DNA of 64,000 nt from Hoplostethus atlanticus (lineage: Eukaryota; Chordata; Actinopteri; Trachichthyiformes; Trachichthyidae): contig JAXDDX010000056.1 of assembly GCA_034670405.1 (NCBI GenBank), forward strand, positions 743,001 to 807,000. The letters are read 5' to 3'. Position numbers and translations under genes: made by a program. Under the pieces are notes generated by a model. That model had not been told where the DNA came from and made no database searches. It saw only the letters and a program-made list of their open reading frames with translations. Within the stretch, counting starts at the first letter, position 1. Each line of letters begins with the position of its first letter. Shown piece after piece: positions 32,901 through 43,900 of the stretch.

Positions 32901-35900
32901 CCAAGATGCCAAAAAAAAAAATGCTTTAACAATTGATTAATCACCATAGGGAGGTTCTTGTTTAGCTTGCCCCTGGACAGATGCTTGCTCTTGTGGAGCT
33001 TGAACCCAGGTCATTCAGTTGAAGAAAGAGAAAGAAGAAAAATATGCTCAACTCTCAATTGGTATACTGATCATGAACTACACAGTTTTTTGCTGTATTA
33101 TTGTTTTCTAGTAATCACTATACACCATTTACATCTGAATACTGAAAGAGCCGTGTGTCAATTCACATGTATATTCAATGTTCTGTTCTGCATGAATGGT
33201 TTTCTCTCAATTTCCTGCTTTGGTTCTCTTTCCAGGAAACCAACAATACATATCTGAGTTATCTCAGATGTTCACAAGTATGCTCTTCTTGACCCAGCGA
33301 AAGATGTGTGTAACTGCTATAATGAATGTGAGCATTACTGGAAACGAGCATACACTCAGGGCTGTATTTATTAAGAGGCACAGCTTTCTCCAGTTTAGTG
33401 TCTGATTTATTAAAAACGCTCATCAAACCGCAAATCAAGTGAGGTACAATTTTTCAATTACAATAGCTGAGGCTTAATCATACTGTGCTCTCAAACCAAT
33501 AGACAACACAGGTGAGAGAGCAGACTGGCTCTTCCTCTGGGCATTAAATACCAACTGCAATCATGTGATCCATTTCAATAATCTCCAATAATCTTCAGAG
33601 TATTCAGTAGAAAGTGTTCTTTGGTGTGGGGTAACTGCAAAGAAAAAAAATACATCCAAGGCACTCTTCATAGAACATTAAAAAGCCTTTATTCTGCATA
33701 TATAGGTTACTGAAGTCAAGAAATCTAGTGAATATCAGATTACTGTTCTATATATTTAAACAGGTAATAAGTCATCTGAAATATTCTTCCCATTCCTGCA
33801 TGGCAACACGTTTCCCGGGCAGGTGATTCTAAACATAGAACATATTGCAGCATTAATTACAAAATTAATGCTAACGCTAATGTAACCTCTGTTAGTACGA
33901 TTTGATTGATTGAATTGGGTTCAACCTGCTTTACATAATATCTCAGCCCTGTTCCACAGTCCTATGGAAATGTGATTAATGCAACATGTGCTAGCATTTG
34001 TCCATGTATTTCAATAGCCCTTTTAATCAGTGAAAAAGCATGTGAGGTTTTGTCCTTTAGCAGTCCTAATGCACTGTGCTTTTCTTCCAAAGCAACCTTG
34101 AGACAAGTGGTTAAATAACATTCTTATTTCAACAGATTTTCATCTTTCTATTACCCTTACACTTACACAAAATGAATTTCCTATTCCATTAATAGCTTTT
34201 TCAAGTAAAGGGACATTGTTGTGCTGTGATTGTTGTTTACTGTGGACCCCAGAAAACATTCAGCTAGTCAACTAGAACATTTTCTTACTGTTGTAGCGAA
34301 AGAGAGGGTTACACTCATACACTCACACTATAACTACCAATTACAATCAGAGTCAATCAGAGTTTACTGGTGGCCTCTTTGAAGCTCTATTCAGCAGTAG
34401 TAGATGAGGGCATGTGGCACTGACTTTATCTCAGACAATATGGTGCTTCAAACCAACAAACACACCCACTTTTATACTCATACGGGTACTGCCATCCCTG
34501 GGTTTAGAACAACAAGAAAAAGCATCTTGACATCTCAAGAATATTTTTGGTGGTGTTCGATATAACCTACACACTGCAGTCCAAATGCTTCAGTTACATT
34601 AAGCAAGAATCAAATGGGTAAATGTACTTCCCAATACACCTATCACACGGAGGATTGGTGACATTTGAGAACTAAAGCGTACCTATATACGGATAAGGTA
34701 TGTAAAGATGTCAACCTCATAGAATATCATTACTTCTCACATACCTGTCATGCAGTGCAAAGCATCCCAATGTTAGAATCTTGTTTCATGCTGGGAGGAT
34801 GGAATGATGCCAATCAAGGAGATTGCCATCTCAATGCACGTGGTCCATTGGGCAAGAGCCAGGTATGTTCTTCCTCTATTCAGTTGCCTATTGTATGTTT
34901 TTGAAACTAAATATAAGCTTCCACTGCAAGCTTGATGTGCTATAACGTATGGGCTCCCGTCACGTCTCATTATGATACTATCCTCTCCTGAAATGTGTCC
35001 ACAACTATCTCCAGCCCAGCACTGACTTCCTGATCATCCCTTATGAAATGAATGAATTTACTTTTAGCAAAGAGAGAACAAAGATTTGCCTGAAACTGAC
35101 TTCTCATTATAATTTTCTTTCAGCTTGTGGGGGAATATAAATATAATATAAATATATACTGTGCTCTTCTGCTGCAGGCTGCTTAGCTCTGGTGGAATGG
35201 TAGAAAGACCTTTCCACTTCAGTCACCACAGCAGCTACGCATTTTCACTATTTTATGAGATCTCTTCAAGAAATACTTCACATATCTCTCTCCCCATTCA
35301 GTCACACCCTCTTTCCCATATGTTCCTCCTCTACTTGCTCTAATGCTTCATACCTTGCTCCTCAGCTCTCATTTTTTTCATATCTATCATACACAATATC
35401 ATTTTTAAAAAAAATGTGCTCTAGGTCCAAGTAACACAGTTTCATGCTGACATAGCTAACCTTATTCCCATCCTTTTTCATAATGTGCAGCATCATCGTT
35501 TCTACAGGGGAAATCTTTTTCAGGTAAAAGTGGGAGCTCCCCTTCGCAAGTCAAGGAGGATGCAACCACCATTCTGCTGTTTTGTTTTGTAATGTTTGTT
35601 CTTTCATGGCGAACCTTTCTTCCTATCCTACAAGGTGGCAAATAACACTCTCTTTCATGCTCCCAGATATCATAAACCTTTGTCTAGCATGTCTAACATG
35701 ACCCAGAAGGTCAAACCAGGCCCACTGTGGCTATGCATTGAGAAGCACTTGCAAAGTATGGTATGTATGGTTATGGGTGGGGTTAAGCCCCGCCCAATCT
35801 GGCTCTGGGTTAGGGTCATATTTTGTTAATTAATACATTTTGCAACCTATTAAGGTTAATTGGACAACCGCAGCCTGGAAGTGATTTAACCTTGTGTTTG

Positions 35901-38441
35901 TGGGGGAACTCGAGGGGGAACTCGACTGGCAGCAAGTGTGGCTGCCTGACAGACTAAGATGAAAAGCTAAGGATCAGATCAATAAATTCATGTTGACTTG
36001 TTGACCAGCACACTCTATCCTGTTGTCAGTCTCTGGCCCAATCCCAATCCACCTCTTAAACCCTCACCCTATCCACTCCACCTCCGTGTTCATGTGGAGG
36101 GTTCGCCACATTGAGGGCCATCCCAAAGCAATAAGTGGGAGTGGGAGTGGGCTATAAAACCCTCCAACAGTGAGTGTACATCACTGCAGACTTACCACAC
36201 AACACTCTACGGAAAAGCGACAAAAATATCAGGACGGAAGAAACCACATAGAAATTTGTGTTCCGTTTTGATAATTTTGATAATTCTATCACCGAAATCG
36301 GTAATAGACATAGACATATGTTTAAATATGTTGTCAAAACGTGAAAATTTCACGTTTGTTCTCCTTGTAGAATATAGAATACCATACATACAGGCATCGA
36401 TTTAAAAACAAAACACACTTCATTTTAATGCATGTGCTCATTGTTCTCATTTTGTGGATGTTATGCATTTGCAGGGATGGATGAGTAAGGTCTCTGTAGC
36501 CATGGCAACTGATAAATAGATAAATGGCTCTTTATTATCCCTGAGGGGAAATTGCAGTTATGCAGCAGTACAAAGCAAGAGAGAGGCACACAGCACTATA
36601 CAATAAATAATAAACAAGTTCGGATAGAAGGGGGTCAAAAAGTCATCATAGAGGGGGTGGGATGGGTTCTCCAAGATGGATCTGATTTTACACCTCATCC
36701 TCCCTTCAGCCACCTCATCCAGGCTGTCCAGGCTCTCTCCCACGACCGAGCCAGCTTTCTTGGCCAGTTTGTTGATCTTGTTGGCATCCATTGCCTTGAT
36801 GCCACCTCCCCAACACACCACAGCAAGGAAGAGTCTGGTAGAACATGCGGAGCACAAGTTGAATGATCTGAGCCTCCTCAGGAAGTACAGTCTGCTCTGA
36901 CCTTTCCTGTAAAGGGCATCAGTGTTGTCTGACCAGTCCAGTTTATTGTTGAGGTGCACCCCCAGGAACTTGTATGATTCCACCACCTCCACCTCCCTAC
37001 CCTGGAGGATGACAGGTGGTGGGCGAAACAGAGAGATTTAAATTTAACTTTAACAGCTGTAATTTGAATGGTGTTGTGAATGTTGTTTGTTACCAGCAAA
37101 CATATTTCAAGATGAGTAAAAGAGGAATAAAATGTACTTCTCATAAATCAGAAGTAATGAGTAGTTTATCTGTAATTGTAACTGATTAGTTACCAGTTTT
37201 TAATCACATTACTTCACTTTCATTACATTTAATCATTAATCCCTGTATTGATTATGTAACATCCAAACTGCCAAACAATGTAATAAATGGTCAAAATGTA
37301 ACAAAATGGCCCTCTAAATGGGTAGAAAATGTAATAAAAATGTAATAACTTTAATAATACTTTAATATTTATTTATTTTTTCCCTGATGGTGTATATTTT
37401 TATGGTGATATTTTTTAACTGATGATATGATGATATTGATATTGATAATGTTAGAACTGTGATGGCATGAATACAGTCTGCATTTGTTTCAAACTTAACA
37501 ACCTGACAGCAAAACAAATTTTCATATCACACACAAGTCAGTTTTTCAGTATTGCCACTGAATAGTTGGATGAAATGAAATGAACCGAAAAGAGTCAAGA
37601 AATGAAGTCAAATCATCCCTGTTTTGTTTTTAGTGAGGAAACAGAATGAACTCAAAGCTATTTCCAAAATAATGCCCTTCACTTCTGCAACAACTCAAGA
37701 CGCCACTCTGTTTGTATCACTGCTTTGACAACAAGCAGTGGTTAATCAAACAGTAGACATACTGTTTATAAACACGCAGTGACAACAAGCTATCAAAACA
37801 ATTAAAAACATGACACGTTTTCTGTGGTGAGTTGTTATACATTGTTGTGTATTATTACATCATCAGAAAACTTGTATTACGTAATGTAATACAATGGATA
37901 ATACAATTCTCAGCATTTTCCATCATACTGATCGCAAAAAAATAAGGTTAGAAATCCACCTCCTCTTATGTTTTAAGTAAAGGGTTCATGATAACTCATA
38001 ATGTAATAATATGGTGGCAAGATAGCCTTGACTGTGTCAACTGGAAGACCCATGTTCAAGACCCTGTGTGGTTAAGCACCTGTCCAGACCCTGAACCCCT
38101 ACCAGCTCCACGGGTGTCGTTCTGGCGCTGACCCTGTGCTCTGACCTTCCGGGAATGGCGCAAGCAAAAAGATAATATCCCTCCATATACATTTCATCAC
38201 ATCATTTTATCAGCACTTTGATGCCAGCAATCATTTGCTGAGAGGGGCTATCATGTTTTTCAAATGGTGGATATTTCATTTTAGAATGAGACTCTCTAGT
38301 TGAGACTCTTTAGATTTCCACTCCACTATGCACCGCACAATATGGCACTGATGTAAATAAGTACTCACCAATTACTACCAGGTACATCCCTGCCCCAAAG
38401 TCAATGATAGGGGAGAGTTTGGACATGTATTTATCCTCCAT
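29606..38441 (-). CDS. neuropsin (OPN5)-group opsin, distal copy, intact
   Basis: A four-exon, 337-residue seven-helix opsin (38441-38369, 32584-32291, 31694-31369, 29926-29606). The N-terminus MEDKYMSKLSPIIDFGAGMY aligns with OPN5 and with the proximal copy. Landmarks are GN in helix 1, LAVTDIG in helix 2, Cys87 and the ECL2 Cys (LACSVDW) for the disulphide, WAPY in helix 6, retinal Lys277 in FAKSSTVYNPFIYY, and NPxxY as NPFIY. The helix 3 E/DRY site is VRY (111-113). Tyr68 occupies the place of the helix 2 Lys of OPN5. Exon lengths and phases mirror the proximal copy, so the pair arose by tandem duplication. It should sit in the plasma membrane and bind retinal; the coupled G protein and expression site cannot be read from sequence. 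The exact ortholog (opn5, 6, 7, 8 or 9) is unresolved. Confidence 0.92.
29927..31368 (-). other. distal opsin intron 3
   Basis: 1.4 kb. It includes a fragment at 31030-31115 in which TGTGATCTCGAGATAAC occurs twice beside CCCGTTATCACGAGAAAAC, a repeat type often seen dispersed in fish. Otherwise nothing recognised. Confidence 0.65.
31369..31694 (-). CDS. distal opsin exon 3
   Basis: 326 nt, phase 1 to phase 0, donor GTAAGT. It encodes NKFQRRTINIVISGIGLYAG, LWALFPLLGWGSYGPEPFGL, ACSVDWTGYQQSLNHSTFIM and helix 5, then a short third loop ending EKKITL. Residue 188 in rhodopsin numbering is Ser; a Glu sits at position 181. Confidence 0.93.
31695..32290 (-). other. distal opsin intron 2
   Basis: 596 bp. 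A stretch at 31720-31990 shows a decayed frame and a CTGTTTGGAGCTGG-like segment, but no family was assigned. Confidence 0.65.
32291..32584 (-). CDS. distal opsin exon 2
   Basis: 294 nt. Acceptor CCTTTCCTGCAG, donor GTAATT. It encodes AILSVLGNAAVLVSSARRPT, KAPELLTVNLAVTDIGMALS, MYPLSIASAFNHAWIGGDAF and CLYYGLMGMIFSVTGIMTLA then VMGIVRYLVTG. It provides the intact reference that shows the one-base excess in the proximal gene. Confidence 0.92.
36508..37020 (-). mobile_element. Rex1/CR1- or L2-like LINE 3' fragment
   Basis: On the minus strand the frame 36992-36558 reads VESYKFLGVHLNNKLDWSDN, GQSRLYFLRRLRSF, AVVCWGGGIKAMDANKINKL and KAGSVVGESLDSL, the C-terminal reverse-transcriptase region of a common fish LINE. 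It ends in TTTCCCCTCAGGGATAATAA followed by ATTTATCTATTTATC, the typical tail. Only the last 0.5 kb is present. Confidence 0.8.
38012..38180 (+). mobile_element. possible tRNA-derived SINE
   Basis: A degenerate A box (GGTGGCAAGATAGCC) and a B-box-like GTTCAAGACCC are spaced as in a tRNA head. A body with CTGACCCTGTGCTCTGACC follows, a phrase common in fish SINE/LINE tails. The match is approximate. Confidence 0.4.
38369..38441 (-). CDS. distal opsin exon 1
   Basis: 73 nt, 24 codons plus one base, donor GTGAGT. It encodes MEDKYMSKLSPIIDFGAGMY and LVVI. The split Ala codon joins to exon 2 giving LVVIAILSVLGN, restoring a full helix 1. It lies 5.8 kb upstream of exon 2, and a CA tract lies about 200 bp further upstream. 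Confidence 0.86.
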
Positions 38442-38635
38442 CTCTGTCCAGTCAGTAGTGAAAATAAAATAAAGAAACTTAGTCCCAAATGTCTGTCTTG
38501 AAATGTTAAAGAAGCATATTCCTTCCTCATTCCTGTCAACCTTCGTACCCTTTCTAATGCAACACAGCATGAAATATAAGGGCTTGAAAAAAACACTGTA
38601 CTCTGACAGAAAGACAGATAGACCCCTCCTCTGCC

Positions 38636-38637
<2 letters not shown>

Positions 38638-38681
<44 letters not shown>
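38638..38681 (+). repeat. (CA)n microsatellite
   Basis: Pure CA tract about 200 bp upstream of the distal opsin start codon. Confidence 0.97.
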
Positions 38682-38685
<4 letters not shown>

Positions 38686-39829
38686 AATGCAGATTAGGAT
38701 TACTAACATCACTTTCCATTCCATTCAATATTTTCTTATGTGACTTCCAGTTCATATGGGAAATTAATTACTGAAATTTGAATGTGATTATACGTAAGAA
38801 AAATATTTTCTCCAATATTTAAACCAGTGGTTGTAAATTGTTCTTCTTCTTCCATTAATCCCAAATATAGTCATCAATTTGCTTTACAAGTTATTGAAGG
38901 TAGAAAGACAAATATCTAATATTGAGCAAACTTTATACGTTGGTGGAGAGAGCAATAGTGATGGCACTAACAATAGTTTCCAGTTGAGAAAAAGTGAGAG
39001 TCACACCACCAAATCAATAGTGTGGTGGGAGCCCACAGCCCACAGTCCCCAGAGCAACACTCATCCAGGAGCATCCCTGTCACAGCTGTTTCATCATATT
39101 GGACTTTACTCAGGACCTCAACCATGAAATCAGGTGGCCATATTCCAAGAATCTGCTTGACAGCTGAAAGAAATCCACAGAAATGGTGCAATATGATTAA
39201 TATCTGACCGTCTTGTTTTGCCATAAAGTAGTTTAATTTTGTTTTAATGTTTTAATTTTGTTTTGTTATAATTTTGCAATGCTGTTAAAGAAAGTTTGTC
39301 CTAAATTTTGCCAAATAAAATCTCTAGACAGATCGGGAAAAAATAGCGCAGAGTGAATCAACAAGAAGCACTTGCCCCACCCTCATCAAACACCATCAAA
39401 AAGCCTAAGCAAAACTTAGTTGTGAAAGCTTGAAGCAGGCCATTTTCTCCTGGCCAACTGGCCAATCATCTACGCTCTGTCAATCCTATGCCGTCTTTCA
39501 AACTGGAAGTCCTTCCTATGAAGCCCGAGGGACTTTTGTTCCCTCAGGACGACCTGTCAGGTAGCAACCTCCTACCAGGCGGGTAAGAGTGGGTAAGAAT
39601 GTGGTGGGGGAAGTGAGAAAGTGTATTGGGTCAGTTATCTTTCCAGTGACCCTATTTGTTTGCAGTAATGACAGGCTCCTGGGCGCACATAGGGATGTCT
39701 TCCTCCATCTTCCTCTTCCCCTCACTGGAGCCTTAAAGGCCTTCTGATTAGGGAATGAGTGCAGGGAAGAGAAAGGTGAAGATCTTAGGCGCTACAAAGG
39801 TTTCATTTATACCATTTACAAATCAGATG

Positions 39830-40620
39830 AGTGATTTTTCCTTCGCCAAATGTTGTACACAGTGAACAGCAATAGGCAATTGGCCTGCCACCCTGGGGTA
39901 AAGGTTAATCGAGGCATTAATCAAAGCAGGCCCCGTCTGCTTCAGCCAGCATGCCTGAGTCTTTATTAAAAACCTCCTGCATTCTGTGGGCAACATCTGA
40001 AACACTCTCTCCTTGTTTGTGTTGTGTTTGATTGATTTTTATCCAGTCAACTTGTACTGGAAAGGTCGATGGTATGGCTGCTTTTAGTCTGTCAATCACC
40101 TGTGATGCATCTACTGTTCCATCATCCTGCCAACGTCTACCAGCAATGTTGTTCTTTCATTTATTCCACTGCACAGGAGTAAGGCACACAGTGAGCAATT
40201 GTGTGGGAGTGTAGCAGGTCAAGCCACTCAGTCCACACTGTGGGATTTTCTATTGGGGAGGGCATTCTGTCTTTTAGCCCAATTAGATCAGTGGGAGACC
40301 AAGGTCAGTGAACAGGATAGTGCCTGACCTGTCCGTCTGGATCTAAAATAGGGCAAAGCTCTCATTAGAGCTTGAAAAGCGTCAGGGTTGCTGTTGGAGG
40401 GGTTTAGGCTTGTCATTTTCACTGTTTTGATACACATGAACAATCTGTCCCGGTGGGGAAGGTGCCATTTGTAATTTGCCAGTTATTTGATAGCAAATGA
40501 GGCTATTAACATGCAGAGTGGATTCAGGAGAGACAGGAGCTGGAGGAGCAGCAGCAATAGGAGCTGGAGGAGGAGAGACAGGTGGAGGAGGGGAAATAGC
40601 AACAGGTGGTTCAGCCAATT
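39830..40620 (-). mobile_element. retroelement gag-like remnant
   Basis: On the minus strand, short frames succeed one another. The first has a proline-rich stretch (PPPPVSPPPAPIAAAPPAPV) followed by a piece ending KPKPLQQQP. After an in-frame stop and shifts comes a piece reading DRLKAAIPSTFPVQVDWIKI and VSDVAHRMQEVFNKDSGMLA. A proline-rich region followed by a helical capsid-like region with a QGESVSDVAHRMQE-type motif is how retroviral or LTR-retrotransposon gag looks. No LTR, protease or polymerase is seen. The copy is old and broken by stops and frameshifts. The assignment rests on pattern only. Confidence 0.45.
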
Positions 40621-40821
40621 CTGTTGTTAGTCAGACATGGAGACAACATGGTACAATATTGGTGCATTTGGAAAAAAGTTTATTTATCATTAGGACAAGG
40701 AAAAAAGATTTAAAAAGTGTCATTATCAGCCAGAAAGTGGTAGAGAAAACTCAGATTAGGGTGTCTGCCACAGAGAAAAGGACTACATTCTCCAGCTGAC
40801 AGCAGCCAGTTGGCCATCTTG

Positions 40822-40973
40822 CCTCGGGGTCCAGAGTGCTGCTGGTTTTCTCTCCTACCAGGAAGTTAATTGCATTCACCTGGCATCCCAGGTCTTAATC
40901 AATCCCTGATTAGACAGCTAGAATGGAAACTACCTGGCAGAATAGAAAACCAGCAGTACTCTGGACCCCGAGG
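40822..40973. mobile_element. 152-bp fold-back MITE
   Basis: The first 30 bases (starting CCTCGGGGTCCAGAGTGCTG) and the reverse complement of the last 30 (CCTCGGGGTCCAGAGTACTG) differ at one position. The 90-bp centre is unique. The ends are too short and common to name a superfamily with certainty. Confidence 0.75.
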
Positions 40974-43900
40974 CCCGGTTTTGAGGACCACTGGTCTATA
41001 AAAATAAGTCTGTTCAAAACTCATGGATATAGATAAGAAATGGCTTAGTTGCATTTCTTAGTGCTTAGTGGCTTATTGCCCTTTCACTGAATGTGATAAA
41101 AGCAGGATCCAAGAGAGGGTTTCACATGAGAAATCAGTGCATTGGGGCACACACTGCTGAAACGAGCTCAAAACGTTAAATGCTGAGATGAAAATGTTGA
41201 AACTATGGCATTACACTAAGAAATACTTTGTGTATGGAAGAAGCAGAAAACTGTCAACCATTTTCTGGACATTTTAGGCCTTTCGATACAATATAATTTT
41301 AAGGCATATTAAAAAAAATGAATGTCCAGGTCTGAGCCAATTAGTAACAAATATGGCTTAGACTGGTGATGCAGTTTGTTTGATTAAATATTTACTGAAG
41401 TATGATCAGTATTACACTGGTTTTCTATGTGAAGCCCTTAACCTGAATTGATCGAAATGCAATTTCATCGGATTCCATACAAGTATACTACACCTAGTGA
41501 AAGGTTTTTGGTTTTATGGTCCCATGATCTAAATACTGTTTCAGAAGCTTTTCCACCCTGCTAGGAATACAATTCGGGGGATTTGGCATAAAAAAAGATA
41601 CAGAATATATCGCTATCTACGACTTCAGTTGGTCTAGGATCAGTTGAATGGAGATCTGGTCCATTCTTGGTCTCTCCTACAGAGAAAAGATTCCAGACAA
41701 TACACACTGTTACAACAGCCTTAATTAACATCAGTGTGTTTACAGAGCATTCCTCTACATGTGGCAGCTCGGTTGCTAATGCATCATGGTCTTTTGTGTG
41801 TGAATGATCTTTGCCACATTAGCATTGTTGAAGAACCTAATGAACTATGTGTTTGCAGCACCGGTCCCTCAAGTATGACTGGTTCTGTCCAAATGAGCAT
41901 CGATTTGTGTTGCCAGACATAATATGGATAATGGAGGTTTGTTCTTGTTACTTTACATTGAGTCAAAGGGCAACTCAATTAGTGAATATTTCGCACCATT
42001 CCCAAGTTTCAAAACGATGCACAAAAGCATAGTTAAGAACACTGCAGTCAGAAAACTGAACAATTAAAAAGCAAAAAACGTAGACCAACTTCATACATCA
42101 AAGATATAAAAAGTGTTAATGTGTAAGACACACTAAGGCCAAGCATTTTGAAACGTAGTTTTTGGTGGTTATTTGTAATACTACTCTAATAAGATTGCAC
42201 TACTGTATGTCAGTTTTGTTCCACCTCCTAAATCTGCTCCAATATTATTCTGGTTTCCCCCTTCATCCCCACCTGATGAGCACATGCAGTTAGTGAATCT
42301 CTGGCAGTGTTGTGTCAAAACTAGGTAGCTGCAGATGTTGCACAGCCTTGTATAACGATGATTACTGGGCAACCCCCGGAGAGCAATTATTGTAAATATT
42401 AAATGAATGCCACCGAACAAATCAATTGTCAGTAGATCAATAACAGCAGCGTTTACGAAGATGGCATGTACAAAGGAATTAGGGATCACTTTCATAAATC
42501 TTGTCGTCGATCAGACCAACCTGTCCAGGAAGGTCAGTTTCCAAAATGTTTGCCCCTTCCCTCCCAAAGTCTACCTTCAAGAATTTTAAACCGTGGCGGA
42601 AAACGGCGCAGTTAACTTTTATTGATCAGTCCGACAAGAAGCGAATGACGTCACGGTGGATGATGAGAGATCGGCATCACGGAGACCTGTGGCCCAGCGA
42701 GTCTCCCTGAATGACCAGAGCCCTCTAGTGGCTGCTTTAGACATGGCAACCCAACCCTAAACCATGAAAAGGTACTACTACACAGATAAATGAACTTCCT
42801 TAATGATAGAACATTGCCTTCAGTAAGTGATTGACTGCTCCTATGTAGGTGGTCTAATATAAATGGGTGTTGAATGGAGGACAGGGTTGATTTCACGGAT
42901 ATGAGGCTGCTGTAGTTCATCAAGAGTCCTCAGTGAAAAAAGGGTCAGAAAGGGGAGACAAGGGTGAGGTGTAATACATGATAAATGACAGTGTGTGCAG
43001 CAGGCTGTACTTGAAAGTCAATTCCAAAAGACTACACCAGGGAGAAAGAGCCGGATGAGATATCTTCGATCAAATATCACATGGGTTCATTAACTCCAAA
43101 TCAGCTTATTTCACTTTTCACACCATTGACTCTGACGACTTTTGGTCTGAATATCAACCATATTTTTAAAATGGCATGCCAAGCTATCAATAAAGGGATT
43201 CTCAAAATACCTCTTCACTTCAGCAGCCTAGTGCAAAAAGGAAAAAGAAAAAGGTTGGACACTGACCGTTATTGATATGATGAACAGAGCAACTAGTAGG
43301 TGAAAGTGGAAATACTAGCACTAGCTATTGTGTATAAACCAAGCGACATAATCCTGAAATATTAATACTTGAGTATTGCTTATCTCATATGGAAGCATAT
43401 TTTTATTTGTTGCTGTAAAATGGAAACTATCTTGCCAAACACAAAAAAAACAACTTTAATAGGGTCATATTTGATATTTCAGAGTTGTTTAATTTCATAT
43501 TGCATTTCATTCTGTAATGTTCAGACTGGATTACATGTTAATCTCTGTGAGAGGTCAGAAATAAAAGTATATTGACATTACTGCTTTATTAGTCAGTGCA
43601 CAGTGAAAAAAGGCTGTGCATGCCACTGGTTTCTGGTTTCCAGTGTTTGATTTGATGGAACTTAAATTTGCGCTCCAGTCTTTGGAAGCTCCTTGGTTTA
43701 AGTCCTTCAAAATGTTTTGGTGTTACAGAGATATAAATAGTTAAGTGATATTACATAAAAATGCATCAAGCAGATTTTAGTCAACAGAGGCATCCAGCAG
43801 GATTGTCCCATTTCTGAATTTCCTTATTTAATAGTTTTCAAATTATTATCTCTAAGGATTAAAAGTCATCCAAAGATGAACAACATTAGCACTGATTCTA

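Larger units (their letters stand above)
32585..38368 (-). other. distal opsin intron 1
   Basis: 5.8 kb intron that hosts an antisense LINE fragment (36508-37020) and a SINE-like segment (38012-38180). A segment at 36040-36170 (CCAATCCCAATCCACCTCTT to GTGGGAGTGGGCTATAAAACC) resembles a fish MITE end. The remainder is AT-rich with no recognised feature. Confidence 0.7.

Noticed and set aside
42181..42710. Minus-strand frame (42495-42181) and overlapping plus-strand frame near 42501
   Set aside because: Hydrophobic stretches only; no alignment to a known family and no consistent splice signals.
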